This document shows positions 62,501 to 64,000 of a stretch of 64,000 bases of DNA, in pieces. A program made the position numbers and the translations under genes. The stretch is taken from the NCBI RefSeq assembly GCF_000220395.1, contig NW_004086774.1, positions 1-64,000 of the forward strand. Reading direction: 5' to 3'. The stretch is from Ichthyophthirius multifiliis (lineage: Eukaryota > Ciliophora > Oligohymenophorea > Hymenostomatida). Every line of letters starts with the position of its first letter. The first letter of the stretch is position 1. The notes under the pieces were generated by a model. That model made no database searches. It had not been told where the DNA came from and was given only the letters and a program-made list of their open reading frames with translations.

Positions 62501-64000
62501 CTTATTTTAAACTTCTAAATCATTTTAATTCTGGACTTTTTCATAGTTTTTTACCAAAAACTGCTTCTCTTTATTCACTTCCATAATCTATTCTCCCATA
62601 TCCTATATAATATTTTATTAATCATCTATTTTTTCCTTTAAACTTTCAATATATTGACTTTAACTTTCCCAAACTTCTTTATAATTTTAAATAATTTCTT
62701 CTTTTTGATTAATTTATTGAATAAAATTTTCATTTTCTTTATTTTTCTCAACAATTAGATTTTCTTGAATTTCTTACTTTTTTTTAAATTCTTCTAATTA
62801 TTATTATAGATTTTAATTTTCCTCGAAAAATTAATTAAAATCTTAACTTTTTCCTATTAATAATTAACTTTATAATTAATTAATTTTATTTTATAAAAAA
62901 GTTATTTTTTCATTATTTTCGTCCTATTTTTTTTAAAAAACCTTATTATTATTTAAATATTCTTAAATTTATTTTTCTTAAAAGGAAATTGTTTAATTTA
63001 AAATTTCGATTTCTTCCTGAAATTAATTTTTTTAAATGTCGAAATTTTATGAATTCTCATCTAAAATTTTCTATAAAGTTTATATTTTTTTCTCTTTTTC
63101 TACAAAACTATACTCTTCCTCTTATTTTTTATTTATTTCTTATATTTTTTCTTATAATTCTTTTATTTTTCCTTCTTAAAATTACATATTTTCCTTATAT
63201 TCACACATCTTTTCCATATTCCTCATATTTTCTAAACTTGGTTAAAGTTTTATCCTTTATTCTATATTATTTTCGATTTTTTTTAAAATCTTTTATAATA
63301 GACTAACATTCTCATTTAATTATTTAAATATAGTCCTTCCCGGTTCTTTAATCTTCTCAACTTATTTCTACAAAGCGATATTTTAAATACATAAAGATGA
63401 AAAGTACTATTAATTATCAACTAAATTCCTTAGTTCTTATATTTATTTTTAGTTTAAATCTCTTTCTAATTGTTAATAAGTATTTTCGTTTTTCTCAAAG
63501 AACCCTTTATCATTTAAAACTTATTCCAGTCTTTATATTTTGAACCCTTAAAGTTTAATTATATTCCTATATTAATGCTCATTTTTCTAAAAAACTAATA
63601 TATATTATAATATTTATTATAATTAATCTTGTTTCTATCCTAAATTATAATTCATTTATTATTCTACATCATAGGCTTATTCCAAATAATGTTAACATAA
63701 TTCTTCAGATTCTTGCATTTATATATTAATTTCTTAATTTTCATTCTAATATAAATATATAAATTTATTTATTTTTATGTATAAGATAAAATATACCTCA
63801 CTTTTAATACTTAAAATATTATTATTATAGCAACTTTTCCCAATACTAACTACCTATTATTATTATTACTACTACAAAATTTATTTAATCTAAAAATTCT
63901 CTTATCTAAGTTTCTTAATTTCCGAATTAAGTGCTTCAATACTCCCGGAATCTTCTTCGTTAATCTAGACTTTATTTTTAATTAGCTTAGCCCTTTTAGC
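59517..64000 (-). CDS. Giant coiled-coil protein, 5' end beyond the window
   Basis: Minus strand; TGA at 59517-59519, and the frame is still open at the right edge, so only the C-terminal part (over 1,350 residues) is seen. It is an almost unbroken Glu/Lys/Gln/Asn heptad coiled coil: examples are EALNSEIKKLRQENFQIKQI near the edge, NKEKQFLVKNYEKVQNQNDL, EKIGKEVDF-like stretches and KINELEKKYSQLKILYQQKD close to the end. The C-terminal ~50 residues are non-helical (QVKPNPSQFRNINSINIDDK). Several short introns interrupt it, for instance about 63746-63796 (GTATATTTT..TATTAG), about 61491-61521 and about 60712-60779 with a TA core. It could be a cytoskeletal, basal-body or golgin-like tether; composition alone cannot tell. 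Individual intron limits and homopolymer errors were not resolved throughout. Confidence 0.8.

Noticed and set aside
1-64000. CRISPR arrays, insertion sequences, bacterial operons
   Set aside because: The telomere, introns, genetic code and eukaryotic gene content exclude a prokaryotic replicon, and no spaced direct-repeat array or transposase with terminal repeats was seen.

Overview
The window is one end of a macronuclear chromosome of an oligohymenophorean ciliate, most likely Ichthyophthirius multifiliis or a close relative. It opens on a C4A2 telomere, is extremely AT-rich, and its genes only make sense when TAA and TAG are read as Gln and TGA is the sole stop. Introns are tiny (about 40-90 bp, GT..AG) and AT-rich. 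Under the standard code nearly every gene is invisible, so all gene calls here come from re-reading the sequence with the ciliate code, placing introns, and checking that exon lengths add up to whole codons. The species name is inference; the code, telomere and gene content are seen directly.

Layout. 1-115 telomere; 564-1205 rhomboid-like protein without catalytic residues (+); 2918-4420 CENP-B/Tc5-type helix-turn-helix protein (+); 4493-5981 serine carboxypeptidase with a Gln/Glu tail made by a TTA microsatellite (-); 6757-8206 PP2A B56 regulatory subunit (-); 8783-19295 an IP3-receptor-type Ca2+ release channel of about 3,287 aa (+); 20658-21482 cyclin (+); 21698-22189 small membrane protein (-); 22354-23531 inositol-polyphosphate 5-phosphatase (-); 23895-24976 casein kinase 1 (-); 25468-26112 leucine-rich-repeat gene broken by a TGA (+); 26341-27682 Sec14-like CRAL-TRIO protein (+); 28086-31235 PGAP1-type GPI inositol-deacylase (+); 31913-32662 assembly gap; 33684-35231 U2AF large subunit (-); 36317-37457 secreted Cys-rich protein (+); 38046-39194 MORN-repeat protein with an acylation motif (-); 39677-40363 clathrin adaptor sigma subunit (+); 40794-41792 plant-like QxLGGH zinc-finger protein (+); 43964-46180 RasGEF (+); 46413-47404 and 47525-48276 unrecognised proteins (+); 48832-57262 CNOT1, scaffold of CCR4-NOT (+); 58968-59234 LITAF-domain protein (-); 59517-64000 a giant coiled-coil protein running off the right edge (-).

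How they fit together. Several neighbours act on inositol lipids or inositol phosphates: the IP3-receptor-like channel, a 5-phosphatase that would end its signal, a Sec14-like lipid-transfer protein, and a GPI inositol-deacylase; the MORN protein may bind membranes. The genes are on both strands with their own spacers, so this is a suggestive neighbourhood, not an operon. The rest is eukaryotic housekeeping (splicing, deadenylation, vesicle coats, kinase/phosphatase control).

Quality note. At least fourteen otherwise intact genes or gene segments need a one-base correction, almost always in an A/T homopolymer. Exon arithmetic closes only when these are allowed, which points to homopolymer sequencing error rather than biology. 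Two in-frame TGA codons (25645 and 31233) are not of this kind and deserve separate checks.
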